A DNA stretch of 64,000 nt, from positions 35,248,440-35,312,439 of the forward strand of contig OX485807.1 of the NCBI GenBank assembly GCA_950295325.1. The letters are read 5' to 3'. The stretch is from Polytrichum commune. Taxonomy: Eukaryota; Streptophyta; Polytrichopsida; Polytrichales; Polytrichaceae. Numbering within the stretch: position 1 is the first letter of the stretch; each line of letters opens with the position of its first letter. Below are positions 1 to 10,716 of this stretch, one piece after another. A model generated the notes under the pieces. That model had not been told where the DNA came from. It saw only the letters and a program-made list of their open reading frames with translations, and did not search any database. The position numbers and the translations under genes are program-made.

Positions 1-1510
1 GGCTTGTCCGGGCGGGGACAAGGTGATGGCGCGTGCTCATAAAAGTGCTACCCGCGAGCTAACGAGAGTTGGCGCATGGGAGTCATGAACCCATGTCTCG
101 AAAGAGCAAAGTGGGAACCGAGTCGGGCGGGACTTGGCATCACCCCCGTGCGATCGAGGCGTGGCTTAACAATGGAAAGCCATCTCGGAGTTGCAACCGA
201 GACAACTTAGTGGAAGCGTTGAGGTCTCGCCTAGATGTGTCATGTTAGGCTAGTGGAGCCTAATGGGGGAGGCCCCAAAGGAGGGGCAACCCAAGTGAGT
301 CCCAAAGTAGGTGGGTCTAGTATAGGTTAGGTCCTTGGATGAGAGATCGAAGGTCGCTAACGGACCACCTAGGAACGACACCTTTAGGACTAATATGCCA
401 AATTTGAAGATGCATTGTGGGGGTCGCGCCCTAAGGTAAACACAATGCCGCACCATAGAGGATGGCAACTTGAGAATTGGTGTGCCGACTACGAGTATAG
501 TCGATGAGGGCATCGACTCCGTTTGGTGGGGGTGAGTGTCGCGCACCTCTCCATGAGGAGTGCCCGAAACACCATGGGCACAAGGGGGACCCCGGAGTGA
601 CACCCGGGACTTGTGGCGCCGATGGTGAGAGGGCCCAAATGATCCTAGTGTGGGTGAGGGCCCCGGGCGTTGGGAACGCCTCCCACCCACGGAGACTAGG
701 AGGCATGAGGGTGAGGCCATGAGCTATGCGTAGCTCATGGCGTGGTGATTCTAGAATGCTCAAGATCACCTCAATCGGAGGGGTGAGCTAGGAGTTATGG
801 CCATTTGAGTGGGGTGCTGTCCCGGGACAGCGCCCTGGTACAGCAGTGCCTGGGAGTGATTCCCGGGACTGCCAAGGTTCAAACAGGCATAACTTCCTCA
901 AGACTTGCCTGAATGGGGCAAGTGAGGAGTCCATCGGCATCTACGTGAAACGTAGATGAAGATGGAGTGGTTGGTGGTTATGATCAGACATCATACAAGG
1001 AAGTTATGATGGTCTGAAGCTGCAGGGTGGGTTCTAGGCCCAGCAGCTAAGGGAAAATGTCCACTTGGCCCCAACTCTTGGTAGAGAGACAAGAGGTTGG
1101 TTGACGGTGGGGTAGGGGCCCCGCGTGAAGTCCTAGAGGCTTATATGGGTGAGGTGGTGTGGCCTCACCCACCCGAGGCCGAACGGCAAGGCCTCCATGG
1201 GCATTGGCCCATTGTGAGGCCATAGTTGCCTAGTATGGTTCGGGTTGTTGTAGTGTTGCTCCGGCAATGCGATGATCAACATGGGATTGGACTTCCATGG
1301 ATGGAAGTCCACATCTAGGAATGGGTTACCGATTAAGGGGTGAGTCCCGAAAGCAAAGTAGGAGGGTTGGTTCCCTCCTATGAACTATAAGGTCCGGGGT
1401 AGGAGGAGCTAATCATTAGCATGGCGGAATGCGAATGGTTAGCGCTCGTAACCTTTGCTAGAATTGAAAATTGGCAAGATTGTCAAGGGGGGCTAGCAAG
1501 GGTTGCGACA
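1..1510 (+). repeat. 5' LTR of chromovirus E1 (first 4 bases outside window)
   Basis: Aligns end to end with 3691-5203 with scattered substitutions and small indels (for example an extra three bases near 391). It ends GGTTGCGACA at 1510. It carries a near-palindrome around 812-836 that is perfect in the other copies. The open frames within it are antisense or overlapping and show no protein family. Confidence 0.9.
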
Positions 1511-3413
1511 ATACGGGGGCGAGTAACTTTGCCAATGGTGGATTGTTAATGTAAGATGGATGGGCATTGCATATGGGGGCTTGAGGCTCGATGGTTGTCA
1601 AAGAGGACAACCAACTCATGACAAAGAATTTCTTTGCCGTAGTGCATTGCTTGAAGATGTGGCGACATTATTTGAGGTCGCACAAAGCAAAGGTCTACAT
1701 GGACAATGTGTCCTAAAAGTATTTTGACATACAAGCGCAAGTGAGCGCCAAGTCATTGCGGTGGCATGATATATAGTTTGGCGCTTATGAAGGTGGATTT
1801 GGTCCATAAACCGGACCGTGGAAATGTGGTGCCGGATGCGCTAAGTAGATGGGAAGAGTTCCAAGCAATGAGAACCATCCAAACCTTGTGGCTAATGTGT
1901 GCCGGTGAGGGAAACTTGTGATGCAAGATACGGGAGGGGTAAATTAACTACCCCGAAGCACAAATGCTTTTAGGTAAGCTTCGCAAGAGCAAGGTGCTCT
2001 AAGAGGTTAAGTTGGTGGACGGATTGTTCAAGTGCAAGCAAAGTCGGGTGTATGTGCCACAAGGCAAGTTGAGGCTATCCATTTAGAAGGAAGAATGTGA
2101 TTGTCCTATTGCCGGCCATAGAGGAGAAAGAAAAAACCGCCATAGAATGGTGTCAAAGAGGTACCATTGGCGGTACATAAAGGAGGATATAACCCACTTT
2201 GTGAAGGCTTGAATTAAAGTGCCAAGTGAACCGAACCTCTTACCAAAAGCAAGGCGGCTTCTTGCAACCGTTGCCTATCCCGTTGGAGCCATGGCATAGT
2301 ATGTGTATGGACTTGATTACAAGTTTGCCGGAGTCACATGGGTATGATGCCATCTTGTTGATGGTAGGGCGGTTTGCCAAGTTGGCACACATGGTGCCGA
2401 TTGTGGGAACCGCCACCGCGTTGGAGACCGCATAGCCTTTTCTCAAAGGATGGTTGAGGCACCACGGGTTGCCAAAAGTGATTGTGTGGGATCAAGATCC
2501 AAAGTTCACAAGTGCATTTTCAATGCATTTCTCTAAGGAGGTCGGAATGAAACTAAGGTTTAGCACGGCCTTGCATTCCCAAATGGATGGGAAAGCGGAG
2601 CGTGTGAATGGAGTCTTGAAGCAATACTTGAGGAACTTGGTGGGGGCGGACCAAAGAGATTGGGTGGACTATGTGGGTCGAGCGGAGTGTAATTGCAATG
2701 TAGCCACGCACTTGGCTACCAAGGGGTCGTCTTTCGTGGTGGCTTATGGAGTGGATGCGCTCCAACCTATTAACCTAGCTCTCGAGGGGGCACATTCAAC
2801 ACTAGAGTTCAACCAAGATGGTGAGGACTTGGCCAAGGATGGTAAACAAGTCTTGGAGATGACCAAGTTGTTGGTGGAGAAAGCCCGAAGGTGCTACGAG
2901 GTGCAAGTCAATGCCGGAAGACGCAAAGTGGAGAATGAGGTGGGCCAATAAGGTGTTGTTGAATGTGGACAACTTCATTTCCCCAAAAGGCCTCATTCCA
3001 AAAGTTCATGTCCAAAATTGGAGCTTCGTTTTCCATTGTGGAACAAGTGTTCAAGGACATGTATAAGTTGGAATTACCGCCGGAGATCAAAGTGCATCCG
3101 ACATTTTATGTCTCATTACGAAAGTCATTTTAGGACGACACCTTGTGGCCCGAACACAAGCAAGTGGTTAGGCCACGTCCCGACCTTGTGGAGGTCATTT
3201 GGAACATGAGGTAGGAGGGCATCCTCAAGTGTAGGAAGCCCAAGTGAAAATGAAAGAAAATGTACAAAGGAGTACTTGGTGAAATGGTGAGGATACCATG
3301 AGAAAGAAACCGCTTGGGTGGCGGCAAGAGACATGGTGAACACCAATGAATTGGTGAAGCACTTTGAAGAAACTAAGGCTAAGGATTCCAATAAAATGAA
3401 GCATAGGCATTGA
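1511..3413 (+). pseudogene. pol: Chromovirus pol remnant: RNase H end, integrase, chromodomain
   Basis: Reading the plus strand and tolerating stops, 1511-1860 gives the end of a Ty3-type RNase H (KNFFAVVHCLKMWRHYL, then a decayed DALSRW-like end). 2090-2440 carries the zinc-finger side of integrase and the first catalytic Asp (CMDLITSLPESHGYDAI). 2454-2951 carries the second Asp (WDQDPKFTSAF) and the catalytic Glu (GKAERVNG). 3000-3410 matches the integrase C-terminus (PEIKVHPTF) and a chromodomain, visible as EYLVKW and ETAWVAARDMV in alternating frames. The DDE residues are present, but a TAG at 2433-2435 separates the first from the second, and there are further stops and frameshifts. The same TAG is in E2, so it predates both insertions. 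Not able to make a working enzyme. Confidence 0.88.
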
Positions 3414-3690
3414 TGAGGACATCAATCTCCTTTAGTGGGGGAGAGACGCTAGTAGCACACTTAGCTTCGAGGTTAATTACTCCACAACATGAACTTGTTC
3501 TTTGGCTTGAGGGAATAAAGTCCAAACTTTAGTGGTGCAAAGAGAAAAGTATGAGATGAGGTCCTAGTCTTGTACTTGTGCTTGGTTAGTGGAAGAGGGG
3601 GAATAGACATGCCAAACTAGGTTGGGTAAGCCGAGTAATTGGGGGCCATGGCTTGGAGGGGCCTTGGATAAAACCAAGAAACTTCTTAGT

Positions 3691-5203
3691 TGTGGGCTTG
3701 TCCGGGCGGGGACAAGGTGATGGCGTGTGCTCATAAAAGTGCTACCCGCGAGCTAACGAGAGTTGGCGCATGGGAGTCATGAACCCATGTCTCGAAAGAG
3801 CAAAGTGGGAACCGAGTCGGGCGGGACTTGGCATCACCCCCGTGCGATCGAGGCGTGGCTTAACAATGGAAAGCCATCTCGGAGTTGCAACCGAGACAAC
3901 TTAGTGGAAGCGTTGAGGTCTCGCCTAGATGTGTCACGTTAGGCTAGTGGAGCCTAACGGGGGAGGCCCCAAAGGAGGGGCAACCCAAGTGAGTCCCAAA
4001 GTAGGTTGGTCTAGTATAGGTTAGGTCCTTGGATGAAAGATCCAAGGTCGCTAACGGACCACCTAGGAACGACACCTTTGGGACTATGCCAAATTTGAAG
4101 AAGTATTGTGGGGGTCGCGCCCTAAGGTAAACACAATGCGGCACCATAGAGGATGGCAACTTGAGAATTGGTGTGCCGACTACGAGTATAGTCGATGAGG
4201 GCATCGACTCCGTTTGGTGGGGGTGAGTGTCGCGCACCTCTCCATGAGGAGTGCCCGAAACACCATGGGCACAAGGGGGACCCCGGAGTGACACCCGGGA
4301 CTTGTGGCGCCGTTGGTGAGAGGGCCCAAGTGATCCTAGTGTGGATGAGGTCCCCGGGCGTTGGGAACGCCTCCCATCCACGAAGACTAGGAGGCACAAG
4401 GGTAAGGCCATGAGCTATGCGTAGCTCATGGCGTAGTGATTCTAGAATGCTCAAGAACACCTCAATCGGAGGTGTGAGCTAGGAGTTATGGCCATTTGAG
4501 TGGGGCGCTGTCCCGGGACAGCGCCCTGCTACAGCAGTGCCTGGGAGTGATTCCCGGGACTGCCAAGGTTCAAACAGGCATAACTTCCTCACCACTTGCC
4601 CGAATGGGGCAAGTGAGGAGTCCATCGGCATCTACGTGAAGCGTAGATGAAGATGGAGTGGTTGGTTTCTGGAATCAGACATCATACAAGGAAGTTATGA
4701 TGGTCTGAAGCCGCTGGGGGCTTCTAGGCCCAGCGGCTAAGGGAAAATGTCCACTTGGCCCCAACTCTTGGTAGAGAGACAAGAGGTTGGTTGACGGTGG
4801 GGTAGGGGCCCCGCGTAGAGTCCTAGAGGCTTATATGGGTGAGGTGGTGTGGCCTCACCCACCCGAGGCCGAACGGCACGGCCTCCATGGGCTTTGGCCC
4901 ATTGTGAGGCCATAGTTGCCTAGTATGGTTCGGGTTGTTGTAGTGTTGCTCCGGCAACGCGATGATCAACATAAGATTGGACTTCCATGGATGGAAGTCC
5001 ACATCTAAGGAGTGGTTACCGATTAAAGGGGTGAGTCCCGAAATCAAAGTAGGAGGGTTGGTTCCCCTCCTATGAACTAATGGTCCGGGGTTAGAGGAGC
5101 TAACCATTAGCATGGCGGTATGCGAAGGGTTAGCGACTCGTAACCTTTGCTAGAATTGAAAATTGGCAAGATGGTCAAGGGGGGGCTAGCAAGGGTTGCG
5201 ACA
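3691..5203 (+). repeat. 3' LTR of chromovirus E1
   Basis: Full-length 1513-bp LTR, TGTGGGCTTG...GGTTGCGACA. It contains a perfect 24-bp palindrome at 4503-4526 (half-site GGGCGCTGTCCC), followed closely by a second, looser CCCGGGA inverted repeat. The base after it (5204) starts the host exon. Confidence 0.93.
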
Positions 5204-5650
5204 TCTAGGGAAGTCTCGTTTCTCAATTCCATTGTGTCGGTTGCGGACTCTTCCTCTTGTTCGGCCAATCAACGACGTTGATGTTTCTCGTTTGGAGAAT
5301 GAGTTTGTGATGGGGTATCGTGATGGTGACCGAGCTATGTACGTCTCAGCATACAACAACCTCGATGAGCCTCTTGATGTCTCCGATGACATCAAGTCCT
5401 CCAGGAGTCCATTATAGCAGGAGGCCAATGCAGAGTTTGATGCCATACTCCAAAAAGACTCCGACCTTGCTTACTTTGTTGGCAAAATGTTCTTCGTGTG
5501 GGAAGGGAACCATCGATTGACAGCTTGGTGGAGGCATATCAACAATCATCACCCGTTGGACAAAAATTGGCATATATGGGCTGATTGTATTGTGGTGGAT
5601 GCAAGAAATTGCACCGCTCTCTTTCTTAATGCTATGAATGACATCAACTG
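5204..5650 (+). other. Exon encoding the ParB-like domain
   Basis: The frame begins at 5205 and is open apart from one TAG at 5416-5418. The key box GNHR is at 5505-5516 (about residue 101 of the visible part), preceded by hydrophobic FFVW and followed by LTAWW, as in ParB/sulfiredoxin-fold proteins where a G-x-H-R box binds nucleotide. The domain continues into exon 2, where DNLPAKLLRIRTFGKM follows. The upstream part, including the start codon, lies beyond the chromovirus insertion. Confidence 0.55.
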
Positions 5651-6524
5651 GTGAGTTCAACATTTAATGTTGTTGATCGTCTCTTTTGTTTGTTCGCATT
5701 TTTTCCTCTAACATTTTATTTGTCTAGGTCCACGGAGTATGACCATGTTAAGGACAACCTCCCCGCCAAGTTACTTCGCATTCGCACGTTTGGAAAGATG
5801 AGGCTAGAGGAGTTCAAAGACCTCCTTTCCGTTTCGGACTACAAGATGTGTGAGTCCAAGATGGAGAAGAGTCTTACTTGGTATCCCCTGACATTAGATG
5901 TCTTCGTCAAGTTCTTATACAAGGTAAAATTTGTGTACATTTTCCACTCCCATCCTTCTCCCACGTCTATGTGCGCTTCTTATCCTTATTTTTGTTTTTT
6001 TCAGAGGGAGATATCCAACGCGGCTGATACCGCGGCAAGGTTATATCGTGAGGCTACTCCGGAGGCTCAGAGAACTGCTACCGATATTTGGAATGCTATG
6101 ACAAAAGCCCAAGATAGGTTGATCAAAACCATTCGTTCTCGGAACTTTGAGAAGTTCATTTCCGTTGCCCACAAGGACAATGATGATGATTTCTTCAACG
6201 AGGTGTCTCTCCTATCTTTGTTTTTTGGTTTAGTTTTTCATCCTCCTATGAATTTTGCCGTGCTTGTTTTATCTTTATTTTACTTATCTTTCTTCTATGT
6301 GGCAGATTGACCGTCATTTCTCCGCTTTCCTGGTCATTGATATGACAATTGAGAAACTTCAAAAGGTGGCCACCACACATGTAGATTCCCACTTCAAGGC
6401 CAAGTGGCTACGTTGGTGGAACTCTCCTCCCGAGGTCAAGGATAAGAATAGATTTCCCTCCGATCTCCCTCTTAGGGAGAAAGTCCTCGACAACTGGCTC
6501 AACAAAGCTTCTTTCTGGGCTCAG

Positions 6525-8718
6525 GTGCATCCTCAGTATTTTGACTCCGTTTCTTCCTTTCCATTCTACATGTGGGATTCGAGTGGGTCATGCCAAGGTT
6601 TCGGATTTCAAGGGGATAGTGGGGTATTAGTGGGCCATGTTGAGGTTTCGGATTTGAATTAGATAAGCTAAATTCAGATCATGAGTCGAATAAGTGGCCA
6701 GGTTGATGTCTCAGATTTCTAGTTAATAAACTAAGTTCAGATTCTCAGCCGAATAACTGGCCTGGTTAAGGTTTCAGTTTTCTAGAATATAAGCTAAGTT
6801 CTGATTTTGAGTCGTATAAGTGACCATGTTTGAGGTTTCAGACTTCTAGTTGATAAGCAAGGTTCAGATTATGAGTCTCATAAGTGGCCAGTTTGAGGTT
6901 TCAGATTTGTAGTTGATAAGCAAGGTTCTGATTATGAGCCTAATAAGTGGCCAAGTTAGAGGTTTCAGATTTGTACTTGATAAGCTATGTTCAGATTTTG
7001 AGCCTAATATGTGGCCATATTAGAGGGTTCAGATTTCTAGTATGTAATCTAATTCCAGATTTTCAGTCTAGTTTTGAGGTCCACTAAATACTTGGCCAAG
7101 GGGGGGGGACCCTCTCGATTCCGAGAGGGTGGGGATATTGGGGTTTTTGTGGGCCATGTGTAAGGTCTCAGATTTGTAGTTCATAAGGAAGGTTCAGATT
7201 ATGAGCCTAATAAGTGGCCATGTTAGTGGTTTCAGATTACTCGTTAATAAGCTAGGTTCAGATTATGAGCCTAATAAGTGGCCAAGTTAGAGGTTTCAGA
7301 TTTGTACTTGATAAGCTAGGTTCAGTTTTTGAGCCTAATATGTGGCCATATTAAAGGGTTCAGATTTCTAGTATGTAATCTAATTCCAGATTTTTAGTCT
7401 AGTTTTGAGGTCCACTAAATATTTGGACAGGGGGGGGGACCCTCTCGATTCCGAGAGGATTAGGTAAGTGGGGTTTTAGCGGGCCATGTTTAAGGTTTCA
7501 GCTTTGTATTTGATAATCAATGTTTTGATTATGAGCCTAATAAGTGGCCATGTTAGAGGGTTCAGATTTCTAGTATGTAAGCTAATTCCAGATTTTCAGT
7601 CTAATTTTGAGGTCAAAGAAATATTTGGACAGGGGGGGGGGGCCTCTCGTTTCCGAGAGGGTGGGGTAAGTGGGGTTTTAGTTGGCCATGTTAAGGTATC
7701 AGATTTGTAGTTAATGCCCGTAGTTAATGAGCTAGGTTCAGATTATGAGGCTAATATGTGGCCATGTTAGAGGGTTCAGAATTCTAGTATGTAAGCTAAT
7801 TCCAGATTCTCTGTCTAGTTTTGAGGTCCACTAAATATTTGGCCAAGGGGGGGGGGACCCTCTCGATTCCGAGAGGGTGGGGATAGTGGGGTTTTAGTGG
7901 GCCATGTGTAAGGTCTCAGATTTGTAGTTAATGAGCTAGGTTCAGATTATGAGCCTAATAAGTGGCCAAGTTTGAGGTTCCAGATTTTTGGTTGATAAGC
8001 TAGGTTCAGATTATGAGGGAAAGAAGTGGCCATGTTAGAGGTTTCAGATTTGTAGTTGATAAGCAAGGTTCAGATTATGAGGCTAATAAGTGGCCAAGTT
8101 AGAGGTTTCATATTTGTACTTGATAAGCTAGGTTCAGATTATGAGGGAAATAAGTGGCCATGTTAGTGGTTTCAGATTTGTAGTTAATAAGCTAGGTCCA
8201 GATTATGAGCCTAATAAGTGGCCAAGTTAGAGGTTTCAGATTTTTAGTTGATAAGCTAGGTTCAGATTATGAGGGAAAGAAGTGGCCATGTTAGAGGTTT
8301 TAGATTTGTAGTTGATAAGCAAGGTTCAGATTATGAGGCTAATAAGTGGCCAAGTTAGAGGTTTCAGATTTGTACTTGATAAGCTAGGTTCAGATTATGA
8401 GGGAAATAAGTGGCCATGTTTGCGGTTTCAGATTTGTAGTTGATAAGCTAGGTTTAGATTATGAGTCTAATATGTGGCCATGTTTGAGGTTTCAGATTTG
8501 TAGTTGATAAGCTAAATTCAAATTTTCAGCCTAATAAGTGGCCAGGTTAAGGTTTCAGAGTTCTAGTTAATAAGCTAAGTTCAAATTTCTAATGTCTTAA
8601 GGGGCCATGTTAGAGGTCTATGTTGTCAAAATTGAATTTTGTTTTTCATATATGGTTCAAGTTAGAGTGGAGTATGTTATCAAGTACCATCCCCTTACTA
8701 TTTTCTTTGTTGTCATAG
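6525..8718 (+). other. Large intron of the ParB-methyltransferase-like gene
   Basis: Donor CAG|GTGCAT at 6524/6525 and acceptor CATAG|TTGGAG at 8718/8719 are both in phase 0 and restore an open frame on both sides. The other introns of the gene are 77-103 bp; this one is 2194 bp, almost entirely because of the tandem array inside it. A donor slightly downstream would also keep part of the frame, so the exact donor is inferred. Confidence 0.6.
6590..8620 (+). repeat. 64-bp tandem repeat array (about 30 units) inside an intron
   Basis: Successive units share TTCAGATTATGAGCC, TAATAAGTGGCCA, GAGGTTTCAGATTTG and GTTGATAAGCTAGG. The period is 64 bp with point differences and occasional partial units. 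Four interspersed longer segments at about 7100-7140, 7428-7465, 7630-7668 and 7846-7882 carry a run of G followed by an inverted repeat (CCCTCTCG / CGAGAGG), so the array has a second-order structure. No coding potential. Not a CRISPR array: there are no unique spacers. Confidence 0.93.
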
Positions 8719-9834
8719 TTGGAGAAGGGGGTTGAGGGTGAGATAGCTTCATTTGAAAATGAGTGTTCCGTTGAAATCGATTGGAGTTCCGCGGAGGATA
8801 TTTATCAACCGGCCAATTATGTTGAGCATTGGAGGCTGAATCTTTGGGACAAGGCATTTCTGGTTTATTTTGACGACAAGGGAGATTTGAAATTTATCAA
8901 AGGCCTTGATCTCATGGATTTTGAGGAAGGCCCCATAGCAATCAAACGCGTCGCTTACCGGTAATATTTTGAGTTTTCTTTTATTTCATATAGTTTTTGT
9001 TTCATTTCAATCCCGCCACCTTTTTTGTTTATGATGTTCTTCATTTTACAGGTTCATCCACCGTGAGCTCGTTGTGAAGAATGCTTTGCCTTCTTCGTGC
9101 TTGCCAACTTTCCTTGTAGATTGGGTCGATGTCAACTCCGATCTTTGTGTGTACACGCCCGTGCAAGTTTCCAAGTTTTCGGAGTCTCACTTGCTGGCTG
9201 GGGGATGGTACTTGGATTGTTCTGGAGGATTTGTGCCTGAGGTAAAGAAGCCTCTTTTTTCCACCCTTGTGAGTAGTGCTCCCAAGTTGACCTTTGTCCC
9301 CTTTGAGGAGCCCGACATTGTTGAGCTTCCTCCTCCACCGCCCAAGGCACCAAAGGGAAAGGGAAGAGCTAGGAATACCGGCACTCAATCAACTCGGTCT
9401 GCCTCAAAGACCCTTGTTCAACCACCCACCCTTTTACAGAGTCCACCTAGTACTCCATCCATTGCTCCATCAGTTGCTCCATCAGCTGCCCTCTCTATCA
9501 CTCCATCCGCATCTCGTCCACAAACTATTGCTACTCCTTCACACAGTGGCACTTCTCTACTCTCCTTGCCTCGCAAGAGGAAGGCCGCCCTCTTGGATAC
9601 GAGTGCCACCTCTTCGGATTCCCCTACCACGCTTGCCCTCATCGAAAATGTGGACATGGTACAACTCATGCTCGATTCCGACCTTGCAGGAGGTCCCCTC
9701 CCGGCATATACGCGCATACAAAAGTTCATTGCCAAGGTTTGTATGTTTTCTTTTGGCATTCATCAGACTCCTTTCCGTTTGGTTTGCTTTTGTTTTTCCT
9801 TCTCAATTTTTTCTCATGAATTTTTCATTGCAAG

Positions 9835-10716
9835 CCGGGGAAGGTCGCTCCCGTGTGAACACCTCCTCTACATTTCACAAGGGCCTCGATTTACTCTTCG
9901 CGGACATTCCTGAAAATTTGCCGGTGCCCAACATCTCCACGGATGTTCCTGAATGGAACAAGCTCCATGATTCTTACTATGAGTGTCTTTTTACATTTGC
10001 AAAATCTAACCTCTATGATCATGGCGTCCTTGTCCTTGTCCATTGTGCGAGTGCAAGTGTTTCTAGGATGGTTTTCGATTGGATACACACTTACGACTTC
10101 TACGTCGCCGAAGATTGGTTCGGAATGGCTGATTTGGACCTCCAATCTCCGGTGGACCCCTCTGGAGTGGTAAGCAACTATCCATCTCCTAGTCCATTTT
10201 TGTTTTGTTTTTCATTTTACTTATTCCGATTCTTATGAAATCGTTGTCATTTTTTCAGACTCGCAAATTCAATATCAAGGTTCTTGTTCGTGCTAACTCC
10301 GTTCTGAAAGTGCGACCGGAGGCCGCCCAGGAGTATGGCTACTACCTCCAGCGAGATGGATGGTTGAATGCTTTCACCGATGAGAAGAGCCAGACAATGC
10401 GCAGTGATGGGATACCCTGGAGAGGTGCTCGCGAAAAGCATCAAGTTTTTTTTTCTATCATTTTTGCTACTCTTACCGATAAGAATGATGTTATTATGGA
10501 CTGGCAATGTGGTGTAGGTGGTTCGATTACAGCGTGTCGCTCCATTGAGCGGCATATTGTGGCCCTTAAGAGTGACCCAGTGATTTTCAATGCGATACTA
10601 CTCCCCATGCGTGAAAACCAACCTTCGCGACCTCCCCGCTCAAATGCCACACCGTCCACCTCTATGTTTGATCCTCCTAAGAAGATGACCAAACGCGCAT
10701 TCGGTTTTCTTTGTGC
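9835..10716 (+). other. Exons 7-8 encoding the methyltransferase-like fold
   Basis: ADIPEN is encoded at 9900-9917, in a segment like the DPPY motif IV neighbourhood (hydrophobic strand, D-x-P, Asn-Leu). DWQCGVGG at 10499-10522 matches the glycine-rich SAM loop (usually DxFxGxG) and is followed by an alpha-helix-like stretch and IVALKSD, in place of the acidic end of motif II. The intron at 10170-10258 lies between the two motifs. Loss of one Pro and of the aromatic residue in motif IV suggests an inactive or repurposed domain. Confidence 0.55.

Larger units (their letters stand above)
1..5203 (+). mobile_element. Chromovirus (Ty3/gypsy) E1, internally deleted
   Basis: Two direct repeats of about 1.5 kb flank an internal segment of only about 2.2 kb. 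The window opens 4 bases inside the 5' LTR; the 3' LTR begins TGTGGGCTTG and ends GGTTGCGACA, a TG...CA pair. The internal segment encodes, in order, the end of RNase H, an integrase zinc-finger remnant, the integrase core and a chromodomain, all on the plus strand, which places it among chromoviruses. Gag, protease and reverse transcriptase are absent. So is the primer binding site: the 5' LTR abuts RNase H sequence directly. Positions 3411-3690 are non-coding 3' internal sequence with a purine-rich GGGGGAGAG stretch near 3437 that could be a polypurine tract. The element inserted into an exon of the ParB-methyltransferase-like gene; the expected target duplication partner lies outside the window. 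The two LTRs differ at many sites, so this copy is older than E2. Confidence 0.92.

Noticed and set aside
504-722. 72-codon frame (MRASTPFGGGEC...) repeated in each chromovirus LTR
   Set aside because: It overlaps two antisense frames in a GC-rich stretch, has no family features and lies entirely in an LTR.
6590-8620. Regular repeats that could suggest a CRISPR array
   Set aside because: The 64-bp units are directly adjacent with no unique spacers, the context is a eukaryotic intron, and no cas genes are present.
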